Shown here in pieces: positions 24,494 through 35,558 of a DNA stretch of 64,000 nt (the stretch's first letter is position 1; every line of letters begins with the position of its first letter). The notes under the pieces were generated by a model. It had not been told where the DNA came from, did not search any database, and was given only the letters and a program-made list of their open reading frames with translations. This DNA is from Melampsora larici-populina 98AG31 (Eukaryota > Basidiomycota > Pucciniomycetes > Pucciniales > Melampsoraceae). Where the stretch lies: assembly GCF_000204055.1 (NCBI RefSeq), contig NW_006768786.1:176818-240817 (forward strand), given 5' to 3'. The position numbers and the translations under genes are program-made.

Positions 24494-24509
24494 TAAGGCA
24501 ACGCAGCCA

Positions 24510-24790
24510 CAGGTACTGTACCAGTACAGTATCGAAGATACTGGTACAGTACCTATAACAAAAATACTCAAAATCAAGGTACTCAGTACAGTACCTACGG
24601 GGAGATACTGTACGGAGTACAGTACCTAGAAATTAGGTACTGTAAAAAACCTCAGGCAGTACAGTATTTTTGGCCACCCCTCAATACTGTACTGTACTGG
24701 TATCATGGGGCGATACTTAGGTACTATACCGTATCGTACCTTGTACAGGTACGATACGGTATAGTACAGTACCTATGTAAGTACCTGGCA
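24510..24790. repeat. left subterminal GTAC-rich repeats of the hAT element
   Basis: Many copies of GGTACTGTAC / GTACAGTACC in both orientations, able to fold into hairpins; mirrored by 35160-35460. Such arrays commonly bind hAT transposases. Confidence 0.75.
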
Positions 24791-27416
24791 CATTAGGGAG
24801 AAGCATGTATTCAAATTGAGCACCATAGAATGTAAAACAAATCTTATTAAAGAGACATAAAGATTAAAGCTAAATATTATTAAAAATTTCAATGTTGAAG
24901 TAAAATAGAGAGGAAAAGACAATTAGGAAAATAGAAATTATTGGAGGGAACACATTCCCTCAAGACCTTCTTGCACGGATAGATGCATCATTGGCAATGC
25001 ATTGATTCATAATTTCCCCCGCTTTGACAAACTGGCCTTTCATTTGCACACCTTCCACTGACCACATACGGCCACATACAAGTCTCTCGATTGGTCGAGG
25101 CTTGAGCAAGCTCCGGTCTTGGGTGCAGATATCGGCAGCACAGGAGAAACCCCTCTCACAAGCGCATGATGTGCCGCTGATGGCCAGGTAATCACGAGCA
25201 AGGCAGCTCAATATCGGATACTTTCCTTTGTTCAACTGAAGAATGTTATCAAACTTAGTAATGAATTTGACCATGACAAAGAGTGAAATAAAGACAAAGT
25301 TACCTTCCACCATTCCAAAGCCAGATGAGGGTTCTCACCAACCTCTTCTGAGGGATCCTCTGCCATCTCCAGGTAGGATCTGAGTTCATTAGCCGTGTTG
25401 CGTCGGTTCTTGGCTTTGTGTTTGCGGAATTCCTCGTCTTCTTCCACAGCTCCTAAGCTTTTTCCATTTGTAGCAGCACGGTTAGAGTTAGATGTTATGG
25501 GTTCATAAGGCCCATCAGTTTCCATTTCGAGTTTTTTGTTTGCATAGGCTGTTTCAATGAGCTCCTTAGCAAGCAGGATTTCATCGGAGCCTTCTCCAAA
25601 GGCAAAGTCGAAATAATCGATTCGTAAACTTGGATGTAATATAGTTGCAAGGATAAGAGCGTGCAATTCAAGTGCCTCTTTAAGATAGGCCTTGACTCGC
25701 ACGTGCATAGAGTGGTACATTGGAAAGAGCGGCTCGGCCCGTGATTGAGTCGAATCGATGTGCTTTTGAACAGCTTTCTTGAGCTTCACGTATTCACGTA
25801 TTACTAATGAGCCAGTGGGACCGCTTTGCTCAAAGAACTTGGTCAAGTTCTCGAACTCCTAGTACAAGTAACCACATATTAATATTGTACAAAACTTTTT
25901 CAACCACTAAGACAACAAAGGAAACACAATGGCTTACCTGGAGAATCTTGATCAGTCCTCGCACCTGTCGCCATTCATTTGGCGATATCATAATCTTATT
26001 GAAGATTCCTCGAGGTCGGTGAAGGTCTGGAGCTAATGGAGTTTCGACAACTCGGCTTGGTCCAGCCCTGCGTGGAACGTCCATTTGGTCTTCCTTCAAG
26101 ATATGATCGATCACCTTGAGTTACAAAAACAAATGTAAGTCATCAATAATCTAAAGGGATTGATATTGTGAACTTACTTCTTGGGCGTTGTACAATCGTT
26201 TCCAGCATTGGAGCTTGATGTTCCAACGTATGCCGTATCCAGGAATTGGCCTGGGGAGTTTTTCCGAGAGCATTGTTTGGCTGACGGCATCAAAGAGGGA
26301 GCACATCACTGCCGAACCACCAATCTTACGTCCTACAACATCCAGCTTAATTAATGTAACACAAAGTTAGCAAACACATACGCTATATATAAAAAAAGTG
26401 AAAAAAGTGAGGAAGGTATCTTACTTTTGTCATCAGCAAGGCGACTGCATTTGCAGCATTGCGATTGCTTGGCAATGGATCGATTGGAGGGGTAAGTTCT
26501 TCGTGAGGCCCATCGATAACACCATACCAATCAGGACTCTCCACAGCAGGCTGCAGATCGGAGTCGTCAACCTCGCGAGCATCATTTTCCTCTCCTTCAC
26601 ATCCTAAAGCACCTTCGGCCGTCTTGTCTTCTTCAGGGACAGCTTGTAGAGTCGTGTTTGCAATCAGAAATTCCCCAAGCATGGTCGATTTCACAAGAGG
26701 AGGTGGAGGGGCCTGGATACCGAGCAATTGAAGACCTCCACTGACAATCAGTGCCAACTTATGACACACGCATTGTACTTGGTGTGTTTTGTGGTTCCAC
26801 TTAAAAACTTCGTTGTTGTCCTCGGCGTGTTTCTGGAGTTGTATGTTCATGGCCTCAGCTAGTGTATTGTGATTGCTTCCTGAGTCGTGAGTCTGGGAGA
26901 TCATGTAGATAAAATAAAAGAAACTATGATGATTAGTTAGATTAGAAGTAAAACAGTGAGACAAAGTCATAAAACGAAAAACCTATCTTTGTATGTAGCC
27001 TGTGCTTGATCAGGAGATTGTTCAATGGCTCAGCCAGCCAATCTCCCTTATGATGCCATGCGATGAGCTTCAAGGCAAAGTGCCTCGTGACATAGGTCCA
27101 ATCCTTCGTGACAAAGGTGACACTTGCACCTAAGAATCCATATCGATTACCAGGGGTGGTCCAAGCGTCATGTATGAGCCCAAATGAGCTTTTAAGAGAC
27201 TAATACAGATCATCGATCATCGATCATCAGAAAAAGAGGAGAATTAAGGAAAAGATAATGACAATAGTGAAAAAAGGAAAGCGAAAGAGGCACTCACCTG
27301 GAGTTCATCAATCACAGAAGATCGCATGTCGAGATAGGCCTCATGTGCGAACTTGGCTACCCAGGTCCTTCCAAAAAGATGGGCGTTTGGATTGGCATAT
27401 CAAAAGGCGGCGCGTA

Positions 27417-27421
27417 AATAG
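27417..27421 (+). repeat. target duplication of the copia element (left)
   Basis: AATAG, repeated at 33782-33786. Confidence 0.9.
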
Positions 27422-28214
27422 TGTAAGAAAATGGAGATCTTGAGCACGACGCAGAAGATCTGTGACAGAACCTTTTAAAAAGGTAACAACTTTTGTTTAG
27501 CCTTTGTGTTGACGAGACACGGCTAACAAGATAAAAGAAAACTTTTGAGTTCTAAACTCGTGATGACGAACCTGGAGGTTGGAACAAGGAAGATAAAAAG
27601 AAACACTTTTAAATCTGATTCCTCGATGGTAACACACACACACACATGACAAACTAACCTTTTAAAAAGGTAACAACTTTTGTTTAGCCTTTGTGTTGAC
27701 GAGACACGGCTAACAAGATAAAAGAAAACTTTCGAGTTCTAAACTCGTGATGACGAACCTGGAGGTTGGAACGAGGAAGATAAAAAGAAACACTACAGAG
27801 TATAGAAAGTATAAGAGAGAAAAAGATTGAGAGTAAAGATTAAACACTTTAGTAAAGTTCAATAGTAGTGAAAATATAACTTGAGCGGTAGTGATTAAAA
27901 ATATTGACTCACCTTTTAAATCTGATTCCTCGATGGGGGAAAAAGATTCAAAAGGTAAGAGAGGGGGGAGTTATAAGAGAAAAACAGCTACAGCACGAAA
28001 CACAACTACCCCTAATTATTTCCCAAAGAGGAAGAACTTCTTCCGTTATTATCCTTCTCTTTAATTTAATCCTACGGCTTCATTTAAAATCATTCCTACA
28101 TTCCATCCGGATTTGTCAAGTACTTCCTTAAGAGTCTTCAGACTTTATGGTTTTGAAACATTGACCAACTCGAGATTGATCCTACACTGACTCAAGCTTT
28201 CTACTCCTCCAACA
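27422..28214 (-). repeat. copia 3' LTR (793 bp)
   Basis: Plus-strand ends TGTAAGAAAATGG and CTACTCCTCCAACA. Contains two copies of a roughly 100-bp unit beginning CCTTTTAAAAAGGTAACAAC (from about 27470 and 27659); the 5' LTR has four. Confidence 0.93.
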
Positions 28215-28229
28215 CACCCCCTCAAGACC
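28215..28229 (-). promoter_or_regulatory. polypurine tract of the copia element
   Basis: On the minus strand GTCTTGAGGGGGTG abuts the 3' LTR, the expected plus-strand primer for reverse transcription. Confidence 0.8.
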
Positions 28230-28241
28230 ATTAAGGCGCAA

Positions 28242-31200
28242 TCACACTAAACCTAACTTACTTCTTAACTTGATGAACTGTTGTTTTCCAAGCGCTTTTG
28301 TCAAAAGATCAGCAACCATTTCTCCAGTTGAACAGTGCTGGAGTTTGATGTTGCCATTCTTGACTACCTCACGTATCCAATGATGATGAATTTCAATGTG
28401 CTTAGTTCTACCGTGAAATGTTGATTTTGAAGTTAGATGAATCGCGCCAAGGTTGTCACTTTGAAGGATCGTTGGGTCGGAATCGTAACATCCAAATGCC
28501 TCCATCATACGACGAAGCCAGAGAAGCTCCTGTCCAGCTTCAGTCACAGCTCGATACTCGGCCTCGGTAGAAGAAAGAGCAACTGTTGGTTGCAGCCTGC
28601 TTTTCCACGACAACGCTCCACCAGCTAATGTAAATATATACCCCGTTGTTGATCTCCGAGTTGACTTGTCACCGGCCCAATCAGCATCACAGTGGGAAGT
28701 TGGAAGATTGAAACTCTTTTGACCTGAGACTCGACTTGAAATCCTCCCATTGTACGTGATTCCTAAGCTTACGATTCCTTTTAAGTATCTAAAAACTTGG
28801 AGGGCGGCGTTCCAGTGAGTGATGGGCGGTCTATCAAGATGTTGAGAGAGAACTCCAACGGCGTGAGCTAAATCAGGTCTTGTACACTGAGACAGATACA
28901 TCAAAGAGCCAACTGCACTGCGATAATTCAATTTGAGAAGTGCAAAGCTGTTAACCTCCTCATCAGTAGCGCGGTAGAGTTTTAAATTGGGAGTAAGAGG
29001 AGTGGATGCTGATTTAACATTCGTCATATTGAACCTTTCTAAAACTGTTTCAGCAAATCTCTTTTGGGAAAGTGAATAAGAATGAGAGTTGATTCTATTG
29101 ATTTCAATACCAACTACCACTTGTGCCAATCCTAAATCCTCCATTTCCCACTTTGAAGATATTTCTTTCTTGAATTGAAGAGCATCATTACCGGTGATAG
29201 CCATATCGTCTACATGAACATAGACTGCCGTAAATTTTTGAAGTACTTCATCTGAGCGGATATAAATGCAATGATCGATTTTACACTGAATGAACCCGAT
29301 GCTAACTAAATAATCTTGAACATCGTCCTGCCAAATTTTGGGTGATTGTTTGAGTCCGTACAGTGATTTATTCAGTTTCAGTACCTTGTCTTCATATCCT
29401 ACAATGACATATCCTTCGGGTTGTTCGATATAAATTTCCTCTTCAAGGATTCCATTCAGAAAAGCAGTCACAGCGTCCATTTGGTGAATTTCCCACCCAT
29501 TGATGGACGCGAAGGCTACAAGAAGACAAAATGACGTAGGCTTTCCGGTAGGTGCAAATGTTTCACCGTAGTCGAGACCTTCTACTTGATGATTTCCTAA
29601 AGCAACAAACCTAGCTTTAAATTTTACAGATCCGTCACCTTTGAGTTTCCGGCGAAAAATCCACATTCCTCTAATAATACATTTATTAGTGGGTCGATCA
29701 ACAAGGGTCCATACACCTTTCTTCAACAAAGATTCCATCTCTTTATCACAAGCTTTATGCCAGCTCTGGGAGTCACCCGTCAGCATGGCTCTCTTGAAGG
29801 ATTTCGGGTCAGGTGTTGCATTAGATACGGCGTAACACTCTTGAGGAAGACATGAGAAGTAAGATTCAAATTCACATGATTCTAAAATAGCGAGGTTACA
29901 CATTCCTTTATAATTTACACTTGTTTGATTTCTTGTTGAGCGTTGTGCAGGAATTGGAGTTTCTAAACACTTGGATTGATTTGGTGGTGTTGTACTTGAA
30001 GGAGTTTCAATAATTTCATTTGGTATTGGATCAATAGTTTTAGTCGAAGTTTGACCAATGTTCGATTCTTCTAAATCATCAGAGCTAACTTGACCATCAT
30101 TACGATTTGTTTCAATCGCAGGTTCAAGAAGTAATTCATCATCATCGAAATAGAAGGACCTAACACGATCTTCACTAGGGCTGGGGTTTGTATCCTTTGA
30201 CACAAATGGAAATACGTTTTCGTTGAATGTCACGTGTGGGGTGATATAAACTTTTCTATCTTTAACGTCATAAATGTGATAGTTGAAATTGTCGGAATCA
30301 AAACCTACGACGATTCCTGGATTTGCGACTGGAGTGTATTTTGTTTGTCTGAGTTCCTTCCTGATAAGTCTGAAGGCTTGACATCCAAAGATCTTTAAAT
30401 GATCTATACTTGGTTTTCGAAAATACCATACTTCAAATGGTGTTCTGAAGTTAGGAACAGCTTTAGTGATGCATTGATTTGTCAGAAAGACTGCAGCACT
30501 ACAGGCCAAATACCAAAAAGATTGTGGAGCGCCACATTCGAGCATCATACAGCTAGCTTTAGTGATGATAGTGCGGTTTCCTCGCTCAGACACTCCGTTC
30601 TGCTCAGGAGTATGACCAGCGGTGAGATGAAGATTGATGCCGAGTGACTCAAGTTCCGGACCAAGAAGGGAGTTGAGGAATTCACCCCCTCTATCTAAAG
30701 TGAATTGTTTAACTTTACACCCTGTTTGGCGTTCGGACATGGCGATATAATTCTTAAACACACAAAAGACTTCTGACTTTGATCTATCTGTGAGTCCAAA
30801 GATATGTCTATAGCTTGAATAGTCATCACAGAACAGAATATAATATGATTCATTGCCTAATCCTTTCACACGATTGATACCACTTATGTCTACGTGTACA
30901 TTTTCAAGAAACTTTAAGGCACGGGGACAAGTGTGGTTGAAAGGTAGTTTAGTATTTTTGGAAATTGAACAAACATCACAAGCTCCTAGATCCTCTGATT
31001 TAGTTAAAACACCATCCAAGCTTCCATGCTTAATCATACTGTCAAGGTAGGTATTGCTTATGTGGCCTAGACGTCGGTGAATGATTGATGAACAAAGATG
31101 AGCGGATTGATCTGATGTTGGTGCGACAGGAGAAGCCGAAGGGCTTACGGGGTCAATTACCACGTTCATGAGTCCGTTGTCGAGGATCACTCCGTTGAAG

Positions 31201-32717
31201 AGAGCAAGACCGTTGAGAACCAAAGCGAAGCAAGTGGGATCAGTTTGATCAAAGGTTTCCCTGACCCCCTTTTTCTTAAGAACACCCCCGGAAATTAAAT
31301 TCTTGCTGAGTTCGGGAACAAGTAAACACTTGGTGAGTTCAAATACCGTGCCATCTCCGGCCTTGAGATGAACTCGTCCAATACCCTCTACAGCTAGAGT
31401 AGCTTCACCTCCGGCTAACTTGATCCGTTTGTTAGGGTCATCTACAGGCTTGAGACTGTCTAGTACGAAGAGTGCCTTGGAGTTGAACATATGGTGGGTC
31501 GCTCCAGTGTCATGAAGTCCCCAGATGGTGCCAGAAGAGTCTGTAGTGGTAACATGAGCTGACGGAGTTTCGTCAATGGAAATAACTTCAAAACTTGTAT
31601 GAAGAGACATCATCTCAAGAGATTGAGTGACAGCGTTAGCTGAGGGAGTAACTTGCTTCATGCCTCGAACTTGAGGGTTGTTTGATTTCGTACTTTGATT
31701 GAAGTTCGATCTTTGGTTTTGCCCGTTTCTAGTTAGTCGTCGACAAGCAAGAAAGCCGTCTCGTTCCTTGAAGTTTTGAGGTTTAGACCAACACTTGTCT
31801 TCGGGATGAGGTCCTTTACACACTGATTCGGTGCACTTGAATTTACGGCCTCTAGACACGGAGTTAGCTGACATCTCAGCGGATTTGGCTTCACGAGTAG
31901 CTTCGGTAGAAAAATTATGATGAGTGTCATAATCACGCAAATATTTCACGACATCTCGACGAGTAAGTGGGGAGACGGTTGAATGAATAAACTCCACATT
32001 AGACTCCGGGAGACGATCGATAGAGTTGATAAGTCTTAATGCGGACTGAGTATCATCCATCTTCCCGCCGTATCGAGTGAATTCGATGAACAGATTCTCG
32101 AACTTATCAAGATACGCTGATAAGGTATCGCCTCTTGATATCGTGACCGTGCTGAGAGTTTTTGAGATAGAAGCTAGGCGTTGAGCGTTGATCAAGTAAT
32201 GTCTTTCTTTTAGAAACGACCATAGAAGAAAAGGATCATGAAGAATGGAATTTGGATCATCAGGATCCGTGAGACAATTGATGGCTTGACTATGATTTGA
32301 CTTGTCAAGACGGTTTAAGATGTAGTTGACAATAACTTTCTTTGTCTTAATCACTTTATCTTTAGACAATTCATCATCTGAATAATCTTTGATCTTGATA
32401 TAATGATGTAGTTCTAGGGTTTCCAGATTGTCAAAGATGGACCGATTCCAGTTGGCGTAATTGCCATCCTCAAGATCATCAGTCACTTTGAATTTGCTTA
32501 GTGCATTGTTCAATTGTTGACCATACCGCTGAAGAGCGTTACCAAACACTGATGCAGGTTCTTCTGAGGACATCTTCTCAGGAATTGTTGATCGTAGATT
32601 TTCAACCGAGATGCTTTCAAGACTAAGTTCTTGTCGAGCAGTTTGATTGAATGTATTTGATTCGGTATCAGTTAGATCTGAATCTTCAGGATTGTTTTCG
32701 ATGGAACTTGATGACAT
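28242..32717 (-). CDS. Ty1/copia gag-pol polyprotein (1491 aa, intact)
   Basis: Order gag - protease - integrase - reverse transcriptase - RNase H, the copia order. Gag (residues 1-380) contains DGNYANWNRSIFDNLETLEL and a Cys/His cluster near 295-315. The protease active site is DTGATHH near residue 402. The integrase region starts with HRRLGH at about 546 and CDVC, with catalytic Asp in VHVDISG and motifs DRGGEF and TPEQNGVSERGNR. The reverse transcriptase has KARFVALGNHQVEGLDY and the catalytic YVHVDD near 1165. RNase H has SHCDADWAGDK near 1340, LSSTEAEY and TKHIEIHHHWIRE. No stop or frameshift. Replicates through an RNA intermediate in cytoplasmic particles and integrates into nuclear DNA. 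Confidence 0.97.
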   Translation of the reverse strand: MSSSSIENNPEDSDLTDTESNTFNQTARQELSLESISVENLRSTIPEKMSSEEPASVFGNALQRYGQQLNNALSKFKVTDDLEDGNYANWNRSIFDNLETLELHHYIKIKDYSDDELSKDKVIKTKKVIVNYILNRLDKSNHSQAINCLTDPDDPNSILHDPFLLWSFLKERHYLINAQRLASISKTLSTVTISRGDTLSAYLDKFENLFIEFTRYGGKMDDTQSALRLINSIDRLPESNVEFIHSTVSPLTRRDVVKYLRDYDTHHNFSTEATREAKSAEMSANSVSRGRKFKCTESVCKGPHPEDKCWSKPQNFKERDGFLACRRLTRNGQNQRSNFNQSTKSNNPQVRGMKQVTPSANAVTQSLEMMSLHTSFEVISIDETPSAHVTTTDSSGTIWGLHDTGATHHMFNSKALFVLDSLKPVDDPNKRIKLAGGEATLAVEGIGRVHLKAGDGTVFELTKCLLVPELSKNLISGGVLKKKGVRETFDQTDPTCFALVLNGLALFNGVILDNGLMNVVIDPVSPSASPVAPTSDQSAHLCSSIIHRRLGHISNTYLDSMIKHGSLDGVLTKSEDLGACDVCSISKNTKLPFNHTCPRALKFLENVHVDISGINRVKGLGNESYYILFCDDYSSYRHIFGLTDRSKSEVFCVFKNYIAMSERQTGCKVKQFTLDRGGEFLNSLLGPELESLGINLHLTAGHTPEQNGVSERGNRTIITKASCMMLECGAPQSFWYLACSAAVFLTNQCITKAVPNFRTPFEVWYFRKPSIDHLKIFGCQAFRLIRKELRQTKYTPVANPGIVVGFDSDNFNYHIYDVKDRKVYITPHVTFNENVFPFVSKDTNPSPSEDRVRSFYFDDDELLLEPAIETNRNDGQVSSDDLEESNIGQTSTKTIDPIPNEIIETPSSTTPPNQSKCLETPIPAQRSTRNQTSVNYKGMCNLAILESCEFESYFSCLPQECYAVSNATPDPKSFKRAMLTGDSQSWHKACDKEMESLLKKGVWTLVDRPTNKCIIRGMWIFRRKLKGDGSVKFKARFVALGNHQVEGLDYGETFAPTGKPTSFCLLVAFASINGWEIHQMDAVTAFLNGILEEEIYIEQPEGYVIVGYEDKVLKLNKSLYGLKQSPKIWQDDVQDYLVSIGFIQCKIDHCIYIRSDEVLQKFTAVYVHVDDMAITGNDALQFKKEISSKWEMEDLGLAQVVVGIEINRINSHSYSLSQKRFAETVLERFNMTNVKSASTPLTPNLKLYRATDEEVNSFALLKLNYRSAVGSLMYLSQCTRPDLAHAVGVLSQHLDRPPITHWNAALQVFRYLKGIVSLGITYNGRISSRVSGQKSFNLPTSHCDADWAGDKSTRRSTTGYIFTLAGGALSWKSRLQPTVALSSTEAEYRAVTEAGQELLWLRRMMEAFGCYDSDPTILQSDNLGAIHLTSKSTFHGRTKHIEIHHHWIREVVKNGNIKLQHCSTGEMVADLLTKALGKQQFIKLRSKLGLV

Positions 32718-32755
32718 ATATCAGAGAACGATGAAATTTTGAGGTGTCGATCGAC

Positions 32756-32767
32756 CTCTCGCTACCA
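32756..32767 (-). promoter_or_regulatory. primer-binding site of the copia element
   Basis: Directly inside the 5' LTR the minus strand reads TGGTAGCGAGAG; TGGTAGC matches the 3' end of initiator-methionine tRNA, the usual copia primer. Confidence 0.75.
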
Positions 32768-33781
32768 TGTAAGAAAATGGAGATCTTGAGCACGACACAG
32801 AAGATCTGTGACAGAACCTTTTAAAAAGGTAACAACTTTTGTTTAGCCTTTGTGTTGACGAGACATGGCTAACAAGATAAAAGAAAACTTTCGAGTTCTA
32901 AACTCGTGATGACAAACCTTTTAAAAAGGTAACAACTTTTGTTTAGCCTTTGTGTTGACGAGACACGGCTAACAAGATAAAAGAAAACTTTTGAGTTCTA
33001 AACTTGTGATGACGAACCTTTTAAAAAGGTAACAACTTTTGTTTAGCCTTTGTGTTGACAAGACACGGCTAACAAGATAAAAGAAAACTTTCGAGTTCTA
33101 AACTCGTGATGACAAACCTGGAGGTTGGAACGAGGAAGATAAAAAGAAACACTTTTAAATCTGATTCCTCGATGGTAACACACACACACACATGACAAAC
33201 TAACCTTTTAAAAAGGTAACAACTTTTGTTTAGCCTTTGTGTTGACGAGACATGGCTAACAAGATAAAAGAAAACTTTTGAGTTCTAAACTCGTGATGAC
33301 GAACCTGGAGGTTGGAACGAGGAAGATAAAAAGAAACACTACAGAGTATAGAAAGTATAAGAGAGAAAAAGATTGAGAGTAAAGATTAAACACTTTAGTA
33401 AAGTTCAATAGTAGTGAAAATATAACTTGAGCGGTAGTGATTAAAAATATTGACTCACCTTTTAAATCTGATTCCTCGATGGGGGAAAAAGATTCAAAAG
33501 GTAAGAGAGGGGGGAGTTATAAGAGAAAAACAGCTACAGCAAAATTTTGCACAACTTCAGCACGAAACACAACTACCCCTAATTATTTCCCAAAGAGGAA
33601 GAACTTCTTCCGTTATTATCCTTCTCTTTAATTTAATCCTACGGCTTCATTTAAAATCATTCCTACATTCCATCCGGATTCGTCAAGTACTTCCTTAAGA
33701 GTCTTCAGCCTTTATGGTTTTGAAACATTGACCGACTCGAGATTGATCCTACACTGACTCAGGCTTTCTACTCCTCCAACA
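32768..33781 (-). repeat. copia 5' LTR (1014 bp)
   Basis: Same ends as the 3' LTR but 221 bp longer: four copies of the roughly 100-bp unit (starting near 32816, 32917, 33016 and 33205) instead of two, and about 20 extra bases near 33541-33560. Both LTRs also carry an (AC)n microsatellite. Confidence 0.93.
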
Positions 33782-33786
33782 AATAG
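33782..33786 (+). repeat. target duplication of the copia element (right)
   Basis: AATAG, matching 27417-27421. Confidence 0.9.
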
Positions 33787-35159
33787 GGATCTTCCATGCG
33801 TTGCCATGGCTGAGCTGTCCTAATAACCCACATACCCAAAAGTTGGTTGAGAATCTGATGATCGAATTTTGGTACCACCTGAGCAAATGAAGTCATTGAG
33901 GTTTGGCCTTGGGTCGAGTTGTCGTCTTCAGATCGCTGTTCTGCGACGGTGAGTGGCAGTTTACAGCCAGCAGCGATTGCAGTAGATCTCTTCTGGCAAC
34001 CTGGTTTGCCAGACTTACCATCCTGCGTGGAACCATCTCGATGGGCCAACAGATTTGTTGCCAAAGACGGAGCACAGGCTACCTTGAAGCCACAGTACTT
34101 GCAAGGAAACACCGTGACTGACTTCTTTTTCGCCTATAACAAATTGGCGAGGAGGTGAAAAGTAGAGTTTAAATAATTAAAAAGGGGAAATTAAATTTTG
34201 AAGAAGAGGATACATAAAGGGAAATTCAATGATAACTTACATTGATGATTGTAGTCATCTCGTCAAAGTAATCGCGAATGTTATCAAAACGGTGTTTGGT
34301 CTTAGGTTTCTTTGCAACCTTTGCATTCTCCTTGTTGGAGTCTTGCACCAAATTGATCTGGAGACTGACAGGCTGACTACTTGCATTGTTGTCACTTGCT
34401 TGCGGCGCTTGCTGAGATAGATCAGATTGAGTTTTTCGACAACGCTTTGAATGTGTCTTTGATGATGATTGTCTTGGTTTGTTGGGCTTGGGCTTGAAGC
34501 GAGGCTGACGAGATTGTGAGTGGTCCGAGGTTCCGTCATCCGTTGAAGGATCATCGCGCTTGCGTTTGGTACTAGTTGGCTGATAGACTGAACCGTTGGA
34601 TTCAGAGCCATGATCTTGGCAATGGGCGGAACGGCGCGAGTCAGCAGGAACTTCAATCATTCGGGATTGCTTCCTAGCTGGGGATGGTTGGGAACTGCGA
34701 CGTCAATTGGAGGAATTGCCTACGGCAGAAGAAGATGGGGATGACATGATGACAATGCGGAAGAAATGGATAGAACTATAGTATTGAGAAGATGTAGAGT
34801 AGAGTCAACAAATATGAGTGAAGATATAAAAATTTAAATGGTGGAAGTGAAAGAAAAATAAGAAACAAATGGGCATACCTTTTGGCGACAAAGAAGCCCC
34901 CGCCGATGGAACCTAATGGAAAGGCTTGGTGTTTCCATTGTCGCTTGTCTAAATCGCTGCTAAAGATAAATTAACACCACATTGGTCAGTTAGAGAAGGT
35001 AAGGAGGGGGATCTAGATCAAAAAGGGTAGATTGATCCATTGGGCTTACCAATTAGGCAAGATCATGGCACAATCTTTGGTGGCCTTTGTCGTTTGAGGT
35101 TGTTTGAGGTGATGTATTGGGAGAAAATCGGGATCGGATGTATTCTGAGCGAGGAGGAA

Positions 35160-35460
35160 GGGCTGGTACAGTACAGGTACTTGCCCGGTACTTGCCAGGT
35201 ACTTCGCAGGTACTTTACCGGTAAAGTACATAAAGTACCGGGCCAGATACCCGGTACTGTACCTAGTATCACGATACTGACAGAGCCGGTACTGTACTGG
35301 TACCTTGGTGACCGGTACTATACTAAGTACAGTACCTACACTGAAAAAAAAAGTTTGTACGCCCTGTAGTACAGTAGTGGCAGCCAAGGTACTGTACTGC
35401 CAGGTACTGTACTTGTACTTTTAGGTACTTTACTTTACTATACCAATACTGGTACAGTAC
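35160..35460. repeat. right subterminal GTAC-rich repeats of the hAT element
   Basis: Mirror of 24510-24790: repeated GGTACTGTAC, GGTACTT and CCGGTAC words leading into the right TIR. Confidence 0.75.
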
Positions 35461-35478
35461 CGGCTGCTGCGTTGCCTA

Positions 35479-35486
35479 AGGGAATG
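35479..35486 (+). repeat. right 8-bp target duplication of the hAT composite
   Basis: AGGGAATG, identical to 24232-24239. Confidence 0.7.
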
Positions 35487-35558
35487 TTTGGTTTACAACA
35501 TCAACTCTTATAACAACGCTGGCGACCAAGCCAGTTACGCTCCGGATATTGCTAATCA

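Larger units (their letters stand above)
27422..33781 (-). mobile_element. complete Ty1/copia LTR retrotransposon inserted in the hAT transposase gene
   Basis: Two LTRs (TG...CA ends), perfect 5-bp target duplication, primer-binding site, polypurine tract and one uninterrupted gag-pol ORF of 1491 codons. Transcribed from right to left. LTRs are nearly identical outside a repeat-number difference, so insertion looks recent and the element may be competent. Confidence 0.95.
24960..34747 (-). pseudogene. hAT transposase gene, disrupted (copia insertion plus two nonsense codons)
   Basis: N-terminal exon 34241-34747 is Ser/Lys-rich and ends in FDNIRDYFDEMTTIIN. The next exon (33787-34133) holds a BED-type zinc finger (FPCKYCGFKVACAP...NLLAHR) and runs into WQRMEDPY, where the copia element interrupts it. 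Joining 33787 to 27421 with one AATAG copy restores the frame (PYLRAAF then TGA then YANPNAHLFGRTW). Downstream exons lie at 27298-27416, about 26990-27200 (LIHDAWTTPGNRYGFLGASV), 26430-26895, 26115-26350, 25860-26110, 25310-25850 and 24960-25240. The last two contain the hAT dimerisation motif (ALEWWK, then YPILSCLARDYLAISGTSCA and CERGFS). In-frame TGA codons lie at 34703-34705 and 27400-27402, both where CGA (Arg) would fit. The product is therefore almost certainly inactive. Confidence 0.85.
24240..35478 (-). mobile_element. hAT-superfamily transposon, interrupted by a MITE and a complete copia element
   Basis: Left tip (after the MITE) TAAGGCAACGCAGCC and right tip, reverse complemented, TAGGCAACGCAGCAGCC, flanked by the 8-bp duplication AGGGAATG. 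About 300 bp of GTAC-rich subterminal repeats lie inside each tip. It encodes a BED-finger hAT transposase on the minus strand (24960-34747). Without the nested MITE (252 bp) and the copia element (6.36 kb) the original would be about 4.6 kb, a normal size for an autonomous hAT. Confidence 0.85.

Noticed and set aside
34226..34660. Two long overlapping minus ORFs (144 and 133 codons)
   Set aside because: Only the frame ending in FDNIRDYFDEMTTIIN joins in phase to the BED-finger exon; the other is its shadow.
24243..35478. AGGGCTGTGACCC as the true left tip of the hAT element
   Set aside because: The right tip does not match it, whereas TAAGGCAACGCAGC just inside does; the outer piece has its own matching inverted ends and TA duplication, so it is a separate MITE.
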